Shown: positions 27,053-37,002, counted from the first letter of the stretch. The stretch is 64,000 bases of DNA from Paenibacillus luteus (GCF_006542765.1 NZ_SKCD01000011.1:733619-797618), one strand, 5' to 3'. The notes: a model not told the origin generated them from the letters alone. A program made the numbers and translations.

Positions 27053-28012
27053 TTAAGTCATTAACGCCAGCTGCTCTTTACTCACTCCATGCTGGATTCC
27101 TTCCCCGTTAAAGTAACGATGCATATCCTCCACTAATGATCTGCCTATTCTTTTCCGGGAAGAAGGGTTCACACCGGCAATATGCGGCCTGACCAATACA
27201 TTAGGCAATCGACGCAGCTCACTATCCATTGGTAATGGTTCTTGTTCAAATACGTCCAGTGCAGCGAAAAAGCGATTCGTTCTTAGCTCCTCAATCAGTG
27301 CCTGCTCATTAATCACGCTTCCTCGAGAGGTATTAATGAACAAACAACCATCTTGGATGAAGCGAAGCTCCTCTCGTCCGATCATCTGGTACGTTTCAGG
27401 TATCTTCGGTAGATGGAGCGATAATATTTGTGCACGTGTAAATACCTCATGAAGGGACATTAATTCCACACCGAGGTCCTTAGCTTTTTCTTGTTTCATG
27501 TAAGGATCATAGCCGATGAACTGCAATTGGAACGGCTGCAATAGCCGGATCACCTCTTGAGCCACCATGCCGAGGGCAATAAACCCTACCGTCTTCCCAC
27601 GAAGCTCATCCGCCTCCATCGCTGGAGTCATCCAGCTTACATTCCCCCGCATCGCATCATCCACTAGCTTAATCCGATGTCCAGTAGCCAATATCATAGC
27701 TAATATGGACTCAGCTACCGATTCTGCGATGGCATGACCTCCTGATATTACCTTTATACCTCTATCGTAAGCTTCAGGAGTTATTATATTTTTAACCGAA
27801 CCCGCCATATGTGCAATCAGCTCAAGCTTAGGTGCTGAGTTCAAAATCTCTTGTGAAATCGGTGAACTGCCCCATGTTGAGATGCAAATGGAGGCATCAG
27901 CGAGGTGACGTCTCAGCTCATCTGGAGTAAATGACCGCTCAAATGGATTGAGAACCAATTCACCCAACAGCTTTAAGTTCTCCAACACATCCGGCTCCAA
28001 AAAAGCAGCCAA
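27053..28012 (-). CDS. D-isomer-specific 2-hydroxyacid dehydrogenase
   Basis: At least 319 residues. NAD-binding segment TVGFIALGMVAQEVIRLL (about 139-156; a GxGxxG variant), then the catalytic arginine in INTSRGSVI and histidine in RPHIAGVNP. Family members interconvert 2-keto acids and D-2-hydroxy acids. The TTG at 28012 is a poor start: no ribosome site, and the upstream frame encodes 13 more residues (TRKIVVQIPRNE) that complete the first strand of the fold, back to an ATA codon at 28049-28051 with GAGG upstream. The true start may be that ATA. Fourth gene of the operon. Confidence 0.87.
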   Translation of the reverse strand: MAAFLEPDVLENLKLLGELVLNPFERSFTPDELRRHLADASICISTWGSSPISQEILNSAPKLELIAHMAGSVKNIITPEAYDRGIKVISGGHAIAESVAESILAMILATGHRIKLVDDAMRGNVSWMTPAMEADELRGKTVGFIALGMVAQEVIRLLQPFQLQFIGYDPYMKQEKAKDLGVELMSLHEVFTRAQILSLHLPKIPETYQMIGREELRFIQDGCLFINTSRGSVINEQALIEELRTNRFFAALDVFEQEPLPMDSELRRLPNVLVRPHIAGVNPSSRKRIGRSLVEDMHRYFNGEGIQHGVSKEQLALMT

Positions 28013-28043
28013 TTCGTTTCTTGGTATTTGTACGACTATTTTT

Positions 28044-29117
28044 CTAGTTATAGGTCCTCAGCTCACTTTCTCTCACAGAACCTACTTCATCCAACCGAAC
28101 CACCCGATTAGTCGCTATGGACTCGAAGCAGGCATCCATGATATGCATTACCCCAAGCACTTCGTGTCCCGCCGCAAGTGGCTGGCGATTCTCCAACAGG
28201 GAATCGATGAACTCTTCCAACTGCCAAGTAAAGTTCGAAGCATGCTTGCTCGGATATTCCACTTTTTCTCCGTTGTCAAACAGCTCATTCTCATCTTTAA
28301 GATGCAATACGCCTTTCGTTCCGGTCAAATAGCGTACATAAACGCTATCCTGTGTCGTCCAGATTCGTTTGCCGCCAAGCCCCTCTTCATCACCTGGAAC
28401 TCTTCCAGCATTAAAGGACATCAAGATGTTGGCCATCCGGTTCCTGGAAAACCTCAGAGAGATCGCTACCTCATCCTCCCCTTCCCAATTCGGGTTATGG
28501 GAATAGCCTTGCGCATATACCGTTTCCGGCAGTTCACCGTATGCCCAAACGATATAATCTAGGATATGACTGCCCCAAAGAGGAATAATAAAGCCTCCGA
28601 TGTGCTTAACATCCTTCCACCAATCCACGGCCGGTTTATCAATATAAGCCAGCAGCATGGCATGAATCGTAAATAACTCACCAATCTCGCCATTGCTGAT
28701 TTTTTCGATAGACTTCATGACGGGACCGAAAAATCTTCGACTCTGCCCTACCATTAAAGTCACATTGTTCTGCTTGGCGGCTTCAACCATCTGTTCACCT
28801 TCAACGCGGTTCATCGCCATCGGCTTTTCGATAAGTACATGCTTGCCTGCCTCCATAGCTTTGATCGCATATGGTGCATGTAAATCGTGTGGCAGCAAAA
28901 GCAGGAAAGCATCAATTTCAGGATCCTGCAATGCTTCTTCAAAAGAATCGTAAATTCTCGCTCCCTCCCACCCTTCCACTGCCTGGGCAGCTTTATCCGG
29001 GTTTCGGGATACAATTGCTTTTAAGGTTACTTTATCTCTCAGTTCTTGGATCGCCGGTAAATGTGAGCTTGATACCCGCCCTAACCCTACGACTCCTAAA
29101 CGCACTTTAGCCGCCAC
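28044..29117 (-). CDS. Gfo/Idh/MocA family oxidoreductase
   Basis: A 357-residue NAD(P)-dependent sugar oxidoreductase: RLGVVGLGRVSSSHLPAI at the N-terminus, the conserved EKPMAMN (the lysine usually catalytic), and a C-terminal beta-sheet domain with DYIVWAYGE. Such enzymes oxidise inositol, glucosides or sugar acids, often as the first step of 3-keto-sugar routes. A GTG start at 29117 has GGGAG just upstream. It overlaps the possible ATA start of the next gene and follows the isomerase-like gene by 28 bp. Confidence 0.92.
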   Translation of the reverse strand: MAAKVRLGVVGLGRVSSSHLPAIQELRDKVTLKAIVSRNPDKAAQAVEGWEGARIYDSFEEALQDPEIDAFLLLLPHDLHAPYAIKAMEAGKHVLIEKPMAMNRVEGEQMVEAAKQNNVTLMVGQSRRFFGPVMKSIEKISNGEIGELFTIHAMLLAYIDKPAVDWWKDVKHIGGFIIPLWGSHILDYIVWAYGELPETVYAQGYSHNPNWEGEDEVAISLRFSRNRMANILMSFNAGRVPGDEEGLGGKRIWTTQDSVYVRYLTGTKGVLHLKDENELFDNGEKVEYPSKHASNFTWQLEEFIDSLLENRQPLAAGHEVLGVMHIMDACFESIATNRVVRLDEVGSVRESELRTYN

Positions 29118-29145
29118 TCTACTCCCACCCTTTACTTTTCATTTA

Positions 29146-29943
29146 TTAATTTTGAAAGAGTGATTTCGCGTAACGGATATCCTCACGAATAAGTCGGTCT
29201 GCTTCAGCCTCTGCTGTGTATTCTGCCGTCAGACAGATGACACCTTCGTACTTTCGTTTCTTCAAATATTCGGCAACACGCTCCCAAGAAGCCATCCCTT
29301 GTCGCCCAGATGTAAAATGGCGATTCCATTGCGCTTGTTCTGCCTCCGGTCCGTTAGTGCGCGTATAGAATGCATTTTTAAGATTAACCATACAGAGATA
29401 AGACCAGACAATATCAAGACCAAATTCAGGCTGCTGCCCTGCCAAAGCATCATGTGCACAATCCCAGACAGCTCCGACATAAGCAGAATTCAAACCTTTC
29501 ATTAGCTGCAACAGACCCGTAGAATCCGTTATGAAATCACCATAATGCTGTTGGATGCCAACCTTCACTCCGTATTTCTCACAGAGTGGAATTACCTTTT
29601 CGAGATTCATCCGAAGCCTTTCTACCGATTGATGGTATCCCTCTTCATGTGAAATGTCAGGCATAACCCGAATCGTTGAAATTCCTGCCTCTGCGCAAGC
29701 CGAAAAAATCCGTTCTTCCATTTGACTAGCAACACTAAAAATCTTTAAGCCATGATCGGCAAAATAGGATGCGAGCTTCGGCAAACCTTTTTCGGCATCG
29801 ACAGGCTCCAATTGATACCCTTCACGCAAAGGAAACTCAACTCCGTCAAAACCACTTTCTTTGACAAACTTAACTAGCTGTTGGACGGATATCGTTCTCC
29901 ATGGTTTTGTGAACACTGAAAATTGTACAGGTAATTGTGACAT
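29146..29943 (-). CDS. Sugar phosphate isomerase/epimerase family protein
   Basis: A 265-residue TIM-barrel protein of the xylose-isomerase-like (AP endonuclease 2) superfamily: SVFTKPWRTISVQQLVKF, GFDGVEFPLREGYQLEP, GVKVGIQQHYGDF, and VGAVWDCAHDALAG, which carry the expected metal-binding Glu, His and Asp. Relatives isomerise keto-sugars or inositol derivatives, or act as dehydratases (IolE). Second gene of the operon, GGGGAAG before the ATG. Its pairing with a Gfo/Idh enzyme is typical of sugar-derivative catabolism. Confidence 0.88.
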   Translation of the reverse strand: MSQLPVQFSVFTKPWRTISVQQLVKFVKESGFDGVEFPLREGYQLEPVDAEKGLPKLASYFADHGLKIFSVASQMEERIFSACAEAGISTIRVMPDISHEEGYHQSVERLRMNLEKVIPLCEKYGVKVGIQQHYGDFITDSTGLLQLMKGLNSAYVGAVWDCAHDALAGQQPEFGLDIVWSYLCMVNLKNAFYTRTNGPEAEQAQWNRHFTSGRQGMASWERVAEYLKKRKYEGVICLTAEYTAEAEADRLIREDIRYAKSLFQN

Positions 29944-29981
29944 CTCTTCTTCCCCACTCCTCTTCTATTCAAAAGTTCAAT

Positions 29982-30887
29982 TTATCTGCTTTCATTCTGA
30001 GCCTTTTCAGACCTGACATGATATTCCCTATACGATTCAAGCTTGAATTCCGATACTATTCTCTCCATTGGCCATTCTTTGTCATTTGATTCGATTGTGA
30101 ATATATTTTCCTGAGAGAAGCTTTCGATCGTTACTTTGCGTCCTAAACAGCCTTGTACCTCTAGCAGCTTGTCATACTGATTGTCTATATGAAAAATCTG
30201 TTTATCAAGATCGATTGTTTTTGAAGACCAGCCTGCCCATTTGGAAGTAGAGGCCATAACTTTACCGGTTTTGTCTATCATTTTTGAATGGTTAGATCTA
30301 ACTGAGGATATTACATAATAAGCATGCAGCCATGCATAAGCTTCAAGCGGGAACCCTCCATCGTAGGCAGAGAGCCACACTACAAGCTCAGCACCCATTG
30401 CGCTCAACCTGCTCCATATTTCCGGATATCCGATATCATAGCAAATGGCAATGCCTATCTTACCAAAATCCGTCTCAAACACAGGCATTTCTTTCCCCGG
30501 TGTTATTCCATCTCTTTTCATTTCACCATCAGTCGGATAATATTTACAATACCTTCCGGCTAGGTTACCGTTTCTATCGAACAACCAAGCAACAATGTAC
30601 TTCTTAGAATCAATCCATTCATGAACACTAGCGATAATGTAACTATTGAGTTTTTTTGCTTGCACTGAAAGAGCCTGATAGGTTAGCTTTGTCATTTCCT
30701 TAGAGCTTTCATTATTATTATCGTTTCCTGATAGTAGAAACACCTCGGGAAAGCAAATTAGATCCGGCTGCAGGCTTGAAAATGAATCCAGCATGTTCAG
30801 TGCTCTTTGAAGATTTTGTTCCATCGAAGAGCCCCTTATTAATTCTTCGTTGAAACAGGTAGTAATTACATTTGCTTTTCTTGGCAA
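29982..30887 (-). CDS. Carbon-nitrogen hydrolase (nitrilase superfamily)
   Basis: About 301 residues with the Glu-Lys-Cys triad of the family: LICFPEVFL, GRYCKYYPTDGEM and IGIAICYDIGYPEIW. It should hydrolyse an amide or nitrile C-N bond (amidase or carbamoylase type). The start is set at the TTG at 30887 because GGAAAGGAG lies eight bases before it and the fold then begins correctly (RKANVITTCF); an upstream ATG at 30941 would add 18 residues, has no ribosome site and would cover a cre-like box. First gene of the five-gene operon, so an amide-bearing sugar is a reasonable substrate guess. Confidence 0.86.
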   Translation of the reverse strand: MPRKANVITTCFNEELIRGSSMEQNLQRALNMLDSFSSLQPDLICFPEVFLLSGNDNNNESSKEMTKLTYQALSVQAKKLNSYIIASVHEWIDSKKYIVAWLFDRNGNLAGRYCKYYPTDGEMKRDGITPGKEMPVFETDFGKIGIAICYDIGYPEIWSRLSAMGAELVVWLSAYDGGFPLEAYAWLHAYYVISSVRSNHSKMIDKTGKVMASTSKWAGWSSKTIDLDKQIFHIDNQYDKLLEVQGCLGRKVTIESFSQENIFTIESNDKEWPMERIVSEFKLESYREYHVRSEKAQNESR

Positions 30888-30916
30888 AAAAAAGCTCCTT
30901 TCCGAAAACTTTGTAT

Positions 30917-30930
30917 TGGAATCGCTTTCA
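30917..30930. promoter_or_regulatory. cre-like catabolite-control site
   Basis: TGGAATCGCTTTCA matches TGNAANCGNTNNCA, 30 bases upstream of the nitrilase start; bound CcpA here would block transcription of the operon. Confidence 0.65.
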
Positions 30931-30971
30931 TATATACCCATGCAATAAATATAACAAACGAAGAAAACCTT

Positions 30972-31011
30972 GAAAACGGGATAAGGCTACGATTAAGTGG
31001 CTAGTCTTACG
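30972..31011 (-). promoter_or_regulatory. YesN-type operator element, site 2
   Basis: A 40-bp element beginning GAAAACGGGATAAGG with CTACG at 30987 and TTACG at 31007 (20-bp period), 85-124 bases upstream of the nitrilase start. It matches the sites at 16981 and 37157, including GATTAAGTGGCTA between the boxes. Confidence 0.65.
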
Positions 31012-31130
31012 TTGTAATCTCAGGCAAAGTATACATGGATGTCACCGTCCTTGGGGTTTACGGCAAAGCGATTAAATCGAAGATTATTCAGATTGAGATA
31101 GACGAAAAATCAATAAACTCCAAATAGTGT

Positions 31131-31169
31131 AAAAAACGGAGCTTCGCAAAAAGTTCGCAAGCTCCGTTT
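31131..31169 (-). terminator. Intrinsic terminator of the giant hydrolase gene
   Basis: AAACGGAGCTT/AAGCTCCGTTT stem (11 bp) with further T residues on the minus strand, 26 bases after the stop codon. Confidence 0.9.
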
Positions 31170-31194
31170 ACATAGATTTTAATACATGTACAGA

Positions 31195-34100
31195 TTACTT
31201 CGTCACACGGACAATCATCACATCGCTTGAGACCGCCCCTGCATAGTTGATAAGCTCTGCTCGATACTCATAGGTACCGATACCTCGATTCGTTAAGATT
31301 GTTATTGCAGTTTGGGCATTTGGCTCTCCATTCGTAAGTTCTTGTGAATCAATGAGGATACTGTTCTCATATAAGTTATATGTGTCTCCATTCGTCCCCC
31401 ACCATAGATTCATACTTACTTTAAAGCTTCCGTCACCATCCCAGTTGTCGTTGGCAAGTACCGGCTTGGCAGGTGCGGCTTGGGTTACTGTGACTATGTG
31501 CGTATCACTCTTGGTAGTACCGAATGCGTTAGTCAGCTCTACATAGTATCGATAGGTACCGTTTGGTTTGCTGCTTATCGCAGTTGTCACCATTTGGGCA
31601 TTTGGTGTATGATCCGCCAGGGTTCTCGTATCGATTAATACATCATTTTCATAAAGCTTGTAAATTCGGGCATTTTCTCCGTACCATAGATTCATCGTTA
31701 TATTATATTTACCGTCTTGCATCCCGTTATCATAACCATTATCATCAAAAATTGTCGGTTTTCCCGGTTTGGCTTTACTTTTGGATATTAAATTATCAAC
31801 TACAGCCGTAGCTGAACCATGATGGCCAGCGGCATCCATGAACGTAAAGGTAAATTGGCCATTATAGTAGAATATGTAGCTGCTTGAACCTCCATTATTT
31901 GTAATTGTAACTGGCTCACTCATTGATATTGTGGCTACTACATCCTGTGTGGATGTCATGCTGTAAGATACTGTTGCAGTAGGTGCCACTTTATCGAACA
32001 TAAAGGTTGTCGAATGCAGTTCCTCGCTAATGCCCGCGTTATCAGTGGCGCGGTATTGTACCTTGTTGACACCCTCCTGATCCAATGTGAAGGGTTCCGT
32101 ATAAACATTCCACTCTTCATCGTTCACCCGATACTCTATCTTGGCTACGCCTGATAGCCTATCCGACGCCGCCAATGCTACCGTGACATCCGAGGTGTAC
32201 CAGCCGTTGCTTCCGTTCGGTTCTGCAGGGCTTACTGCCGCAATAGTCAAAGGCGGACTGTTGTCTACCAGGATGGCGACGCTGGACTCTGACGTTTTTG
32301 TCACATGTTTGATGCTCACTGTAAGCTGCACTGTACCTTCTCCTGCTGCAGTTGCCGTTACTAACCCTTGCGCATCTACAGTAGCTAGCGCACTGTCGCT
32401 CTTATAAGTAGCGACCACTTCGCTAAGGTCTGCCTGTGTTCCATCGTTCAATATGCCTGAGACAGTCAAGATTGCTTGATCTCCATTCCTCAGGATTGTC
32501 TTATTTACACCAAGCACAACATGATCCAGTTGAACCACTTTCACTTGCAGCTGGTTTTTCACTCCTGTATTGTCTAATGCTGTGGCTGTTACAAGGACAG
32601 TGCCGGTATCTAGACCAGTCAACACACCAGTTGTCGGATCAATCTCCGCTTTTCCTGTTCCATTCACTACACTCCAGACAACAGATTTATTCACAGCATT
32701 AGTTGGCATGACAATCGCATTCATAGTAAGCGTGCCGTCTTTCAACACGCTGGCATTAGGATTCCCATTGACCGTTATACTTTCAACCGGTACGTAGGGT
32801 CCTGTGCGCACAAATCGTATGCCATCTGCTAGAATAAAGTTGCTCGTATGGAATCTATTGGTTATTATGACACTTCCCGTTGAGCCCTGCATAAACGGGA
32901 AGCTCCCTATTTTGTTCCATTTGGCACTGTTCTGAGATTGATCCACAATTACCTCTTCAGAGCCTGTTGCATTAAGGATTGTGAATGGTGCATCAGTAGT
33001 TCCGGTTGTACGATGGTGCCATTCATACACATCGTACATGCCGGTTTGTGGTATGTTTGGGGTGTAGGTAGCAGTCGAGCTGCCGCTTTTGGTTGTATTG
33101 ACTGCAAAATTTCCATTGTAAGCGGTTGAGTTGCTTCCCGTATTCGACCATGAAGAGCCGGAGAATGTCACACCAACAGTATCCTTGTTGTCCATAATAA
33201 TTTCCACGTTATCCGGTACGAGGGTAAAAGCCACGTTATCAAACAAAACTTTACCTACTCCAGATAAAATACCGATCTTGATGGTAATGTCCATTTTCTG
33301 GGAAACGACGAAACTCTTCGCATAATAAGCATACTGACTCGTTAGAACGACAGGTTGCATTTGATGATCGCTTACTCCGTCCCACACACTCAGTTCAGGC
33401 TGAACTTCCGCCCCTCCATCAAGCTTCTTGATATAGGCAGACAGAGTATAGGTTCCTGGCTCCAAGACAGTGAACTTCTGAGACAGACCGGTTCGACCGC
33501 CCGTTACCCCCACCGAATTAAATTCAGCAGCGAATTCTCCTTGATATGGATTTGTTTGATTCACATAAGCATTCGTGCCATAGACGCCTGTTCCCATGCT
33601 CCAGTTATCGAAAGTCGTCGAGACTGGCCCGTCAAGCGGGTCCCCCGTTACGCTCTCGAAATTACCATTCGAGAATATCGGCGGTAAATTACCTGTCCGT
33701 ACAAATTTGATGCCGTCTGCAAGCATAAAGTTTTCGGATTTGAAGCCGTTAGTAAGTACAACGCTTCCTGTGGAGCCTATATTAAACGGGTAACTTCCAA
33801 TTTTATTCCATCTCCCTCCGAAGGAGTACGATTGATTCACCTCCACCTGTGTCATACCACCTGCATGATTGATCGTGAACGGAGCAGTCGTAGTTGAGCT
33901 TGTCGGATGGTGCCACTCGTACACATCATACATGCCCGCCAGGGGAATCGATGGGGTGTACGTTACGCTGGCTTTGCCATCCTTGCTTGTATTAAGCGCG
34001 AAGTTGCCCTTGTTTGCAGCAGTATTGTTCCTTGTGTTGTCCCAAGCATTGCTTGTTGTACTACTGGTAAACTTCACACCCACCGTATCCGAATTGTCCA

Positions 34101-37002
34101 TCACAATTTCCACATTATCCGGCACGAGCTCGAATGATACGTTGTCAAACACCACTTTCCCAACGCCCGATAAAATCCCAATATTAACCGTAATGCTCAT
34201 CGTCTGCGATACGGTAAATGCTTTGGCATAATAAGCATATTGGTCAGTAAGAGTCACTGGAGCAAGCTGATGGTCAGTGTTCCCTGCCCAAATGTTCAGC
34301 TCAGGTTGAACGTCTGCTCCTCCGCTTAGCTTCTTGATATTAGCGGCAAGTACATAGGTTCCCGGCTTCGTGACAGTAAACGTCTGGTTCATAAACGTCC
34401 GATTTCCCGGCGCTCCCGTTGAATCGAACTCCACGGCATTCACACCCTGGAATGGGCTTGTTTTGTTCACATAAGCATGCGTCCCATATACTCCAGCGGA
34501 CATAACCCAGTTATCGATGGTGACAGCCGCCGCCCCCCCGAGTGAATCGCCTGACAACTTCTCAAAGCCGCCATTACGAATCGTTGTAAGCACCAAATCA
34601 CCAGTTACACTGTTAATTTGGAGTGGCTCATTGCTGACAATAAAGATCGTATCTTTTTTTAGAATATCGCCATCAGTTGAAACCGGAATAACATTCCCGT
34701 AGTTATCTTCCACGCTAACAATTTTATCTGCATTCTGAATGTTGATATTAAACGATTGACTATCCGCTGACAAGACGCTAAGGTAGTTGCCGTCTGTACG
34801 ATGCATATAGTGATTGACCGTAAGGAATGTTTCATTGGAAAATCCAGTATACGATCCGATGTACTGATCCACCTTACGAATGTGATTTTGCATAACAGCG
34901 ATCGTTTGGAACAATTCCGTAGGAGACTGTGAATGACGTGTAACGAACGTGTCTTCCGCCGGAATACCCATATTAAAATATCTTGTGGCACCATTCGCGA
35001 GGAAATCCATATACCGTTCAACGGTTCCATACAATTTTGCAGGAATGGTCGGATGGGTCTCATTAAACGGAAAAAATTCAGTTTGCCACAGTTTCAAATC
35101 TGGATAATCGCTCTTGGCTTGATTAAAGGCAGGGAGAATATCGTCTTTAATAGATTTCGTTCCGCCGTAGCCATGTATGTTATAAATATCATAGTATCCA
35201 ACATACGGCTCATTCAATGCGTCTACGGCCATCTGACGGTCAGCCGATGTACCCGAAACATCGGTGAATCCGCTTGTTGTGACATATAACTCCAGTTCAT
35301 TGCCCGTTTCCACTTTATACTCCGACTTTACCTTTTGTGCTTGCTCATGAGCTATCTTTAGCATCAAGAAATATTCTTCCTTCGTGCCTGAGAAGGCGGC
35401 TGCTTTGTATGGTGGATGGAAGTTAACCTCATTGACGATCTCGTAGTACTTGACTTTGCCCGCGTAGCGTTTCATGGTCTCGTATACGTAGTTGGTCCAA
35501 TCTTCTCCAGTGCCAGGAACTCCATCCTGATATTGAATATCCTTGGAAACCCAGCGTTCTGCCTTGTATTGAAATGCAGGCATCTCAAAACCAACCGCAG
35601 GAAGGGCGCTAACTGGCGGACGCGTAGATGCCCAGTCAGAAGGGTATCCCAGAACCGCCAGCACATCCATGTCCGTTGCATTAGCAGCACTTACATATTG
35701 ATCAGCGTGCTCCCAAGTAAAGTGCCCCTTGGTGGGCTCGATTTTATGCCAGAGGAATACGGTGGCATCTTCCCACGCACGAGTAGCGCTTGTGTTGATT
35801 TTGCTCCAAGGCGACATATCGTAGCTGTAGCTAGAATGAGTACCATAATAATCCGCGTATGTTCCGTCGGTGACGCTAGTATCGTTGGCGGGTACTTTAG
35901 AAATTCCGCTCCTATATACGATTGCATCCGACAGGCTAGAGCTAACGGTCGTCTCCAAATACCAGAAGCCTACCTGATTATTCAGCTGCGGAAGGGTCAA
36001 CTCCTCTACACGGTAAGTGCCATCGGCCGGTATGATAACTTCCTTCACTTCGGTAAAAGCAGTATTCCCGTAAGGATCAGTAGCCTTAATACTCACAGAG
36101 TAAGTCTTGGATGTATCCCCATAATTCACTGTCATTATCGGATAGACAGCTGCTTCATTTTTGTAGAATACCTGCTTTTCATTGCGAAAAATCGGTTTAA
36201 CAACGCTGTATGCTGAAGAGGTTTGCCATGGCGTATTAAATTTCTCTGATTGAATATCCTGACCCAGCTCAATGTTGGCAAGCAGCGATGTATCCGTTCC
36301 CCTCGCAAATGCGGTCGTGCTTTGCTCCAGCTCATTCGCCTCGAGCGCCTTGGTAGATATTCTCACATTGGAGATGTTGTAGGGGGAACCTCTCTCCACC
36401 TTGAACTCATAGGGCATGAATTTCTCCATCACCGGATCCAACGATGTTGATACACGTTGCAATTGGACACCGTTCTTGTAGATGGCGACATAACCTCCGG
36501 GACCCATTTTCCAAGAAAATGCGAGGTTAAACGATTCGCCAACCGTATAATTGAGCACGCTGGACTCGGCTTTAACTCTAGCCTCATTAGTCCCATTACC
36601 GTTCCTGACGAAAAAGATAAGCGGCTGATCATAAGTCAAACCCGTCGGTTTCGTAATCGACGGTGGAATATGAGCATTGATCAGCGTATTACCCGGTCCT
36701 CCCTGCTCGGGTATGAGTTGGAATAGAAAGTCATACTCGTTGCCGAACTCCGCATGCGGCTTGTCGATACGTGTAGTCAACTCAATCGTCCCTTCACTCG
36801 GGTTGACTATTCCCGGCGCGAAATCACGGTACCATGTTTCGTTCTCAGTGAAATAGTCCATATCTCCAGCAGTTGCTTCAGCTGTGAGTACCTTATTTGC
36901 CGTGAAACTGACTGGCAACAATGCGACTGCCAGCAATAGGCATAACATGATTTTGAGTAACTGACCTCTTCCGGCATGAATCGGAGTCATTCTGATCTTC
37001 AT
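31195..37002 (-). CDS. Giant secreted multimodular glycoside hydrolase (GH39/GH5-like), 1935 residues
   Basis: Signal peptide (about 1-42), a LamG-like N-terminal sandwich, then a (beta/alpha)8 catalytic domain with probable acid/base E525 in EIVNEVNF and nucleophile E642 in LWQTEFFPF (clan GH-A, GH39/GH5-like). Next come two near-identical blocks of about 300 residues, each a CBM4/9-like sandwich plus a golvesin-like domain (ending FVRTG). These are followed by bacterial Ig-like domains (VESITVNG...), an OmpL47-like repeat (SGVAKIEYRVNDEEW) and two C-terminal repeats (NLWYGEN, NLWWGTN). No sortase or SLH anchor is seen, so it is probably released. GGAGGG precedes the ATG. A cre-like box and operator site 3 lie upstream. 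It likely degrades the polysaccharide feeding importer 1. Confidence 0.85.
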   Translation of the reverse strand: MKIRMTPIHAGRGQLLKIMLCLLLAVALLPVSFTANKVLTAEATAGDMDYFTENETWYRDFAPGIVNPSEGTIELTTRIDKPHAEFGNEYDFLFQLIPEQGGPGNTLINAHIPPSITKPTGLTYDQPLIFFVRNGNGTNEARVKAESSVLNYTVGESFNLAFSWKMGPGGYVAIYKNGVQLQRVSTSLDPVMEKFMPYEFKVERGSPYNISNVRISTKALEANELEQSTTAFARGTDTSLLANIELGQDIQSEKFNTPWQTSSAYSVVKPIFRNEKQVFYKNEAAVYPIMTVNYGDTSKTYSVSIKATDPYGNTAFTEVKEVIIPADGTYRVEELTLPQLNNQVGFWYLETTVSSSLSDAIVYRSGISKVPANDTSVTDGTYADYYGTHSSYSYDMSPWSKINTSATRAWEDATVFLWHKIEPTKGHFTWEHADQYVSAANATDMDVLAVLGYPSDWASTRPPVSALPAVGFEMPAFQYKAERWVSKDIQYQDGVPGTGEDWTNYVYETMKRYAGKVKYYEIVNEVNFHPPYKAAAFSGTKEEYFLMLKIAHEQAQKVKSEYKVETGNELELYVTTSGFTDVSGTSADRQMAVDALNEPYVGYYDIYNIHGYGGTKSIKDDILPAFNQAKSDYPDLKLWQTEFFPFNETHPTIPAKLYGTVERYMDFLANGATRYFNMGIPAEDTFVTRHSQSPTELFQTIAVMQNHIRKVDQYIGSYTGFSNETFLTVNHYMHRTDGNYLSVLSADSQSFNINIQNADKIVSVEDNYGNVIPVSTDGDILKKDTIFIVSNEPLQINSVTGDLVLTTIRNGGFEKLSGDSLGGAAAVTIDNWVMSAGVYGTHAYVNKTSPFQGVNAVEFDSTGAPGNRTFMNQTFTVTKPGTYVLAANIKKLSGGADVQPELNIWAGNTDHQLAPVTLTDQYAYYAKAFTVSQTMSITVNIGILSGVGKVVFDNVSFELVPDNVEIVMDNSDTVGVKFTSSTTSNAWDNTRNNTAANKGNFALNTSKDGKASVTYTPSIPLAGMYDVYEWHHPTSSTTTAPFTINHAGGMTQVEVNQSYSFGGRWNKIGSYPFNIGSTGSVVLTNGFKSENFMLADGIKFVRTGNLPPIFSNGNFESVTGDPLDGPVSTTFDNWSMGTGVYGTNAYVNQTNPYQGEFAAEFNSVGVTGGRTGLSQKFTVLEPGTYTLSAYIKKLDGGAEVQPELSVWDGVSDHQMQPVVLTSQYAYYAKSFVVSQKMDITIKIGILSGVGKVLFDNVAFTLVPDNVEIIMDNKDTVGVTFSGSSWSNTGSNSTAYNGNFAVNTTKSGSSTATYTPNIPQTGMYDVYEWHHRTTGTTDAPFTILNATGSEEVIVDQSQNSAKWNKIGSFPFMQGSTGSVIITNRFHTSNFILADGIRFVRTGPYVPVESITVNGNPNASVLKDGTLTMNAIVMPTNAVNKSVVWSVVNGTGKAEIDPTTGVLTGLDTGTVLVTATALDNTGVKNQLQVKVVQLDHVVLGVNKTILRNGDQAILTVSGILNDGTQADLSEVVATYKSDSALATVDAQGLVTATAAGEGTVQLTVSIKHVTKTSESSVAILVDNSPPLTIAAVSPAEPNGSNGWYTSDVTVALAASDRLSGVAKIEYRVNDEEWNVYTEPFTLDQEGVNKVQYRATDNAGISEELHSTTFMFDKVAPTATVSYSMTSTQDVVATISMSEPVTITNNGGSSSYIFYYNGQFTFTFMDAAGHHGSATAVVDNLISKSKAKPGKPTIFDDNGYDNGMQDGKYNITMNLWYGENARIYKLYENDVLIDTRTLADHTPNAQMVTTAISSKPNGTYRYYVELTNAFGTTKSDTHIVTVTQAAPAKPVLANDNWDGDGSFKVSMNLWWGTNGDTYNLYENSILIDSQELTNGEPNAQTAITILTNRGIGTYEYRAELINYAGAVSSDVMIVRVTK

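Noticed and set aside
35416..36216. A 266-codon plus-strand frame inside the giant hydrolase gene
   Set aside because: Antisense shadow; no motif and no ribosome site.
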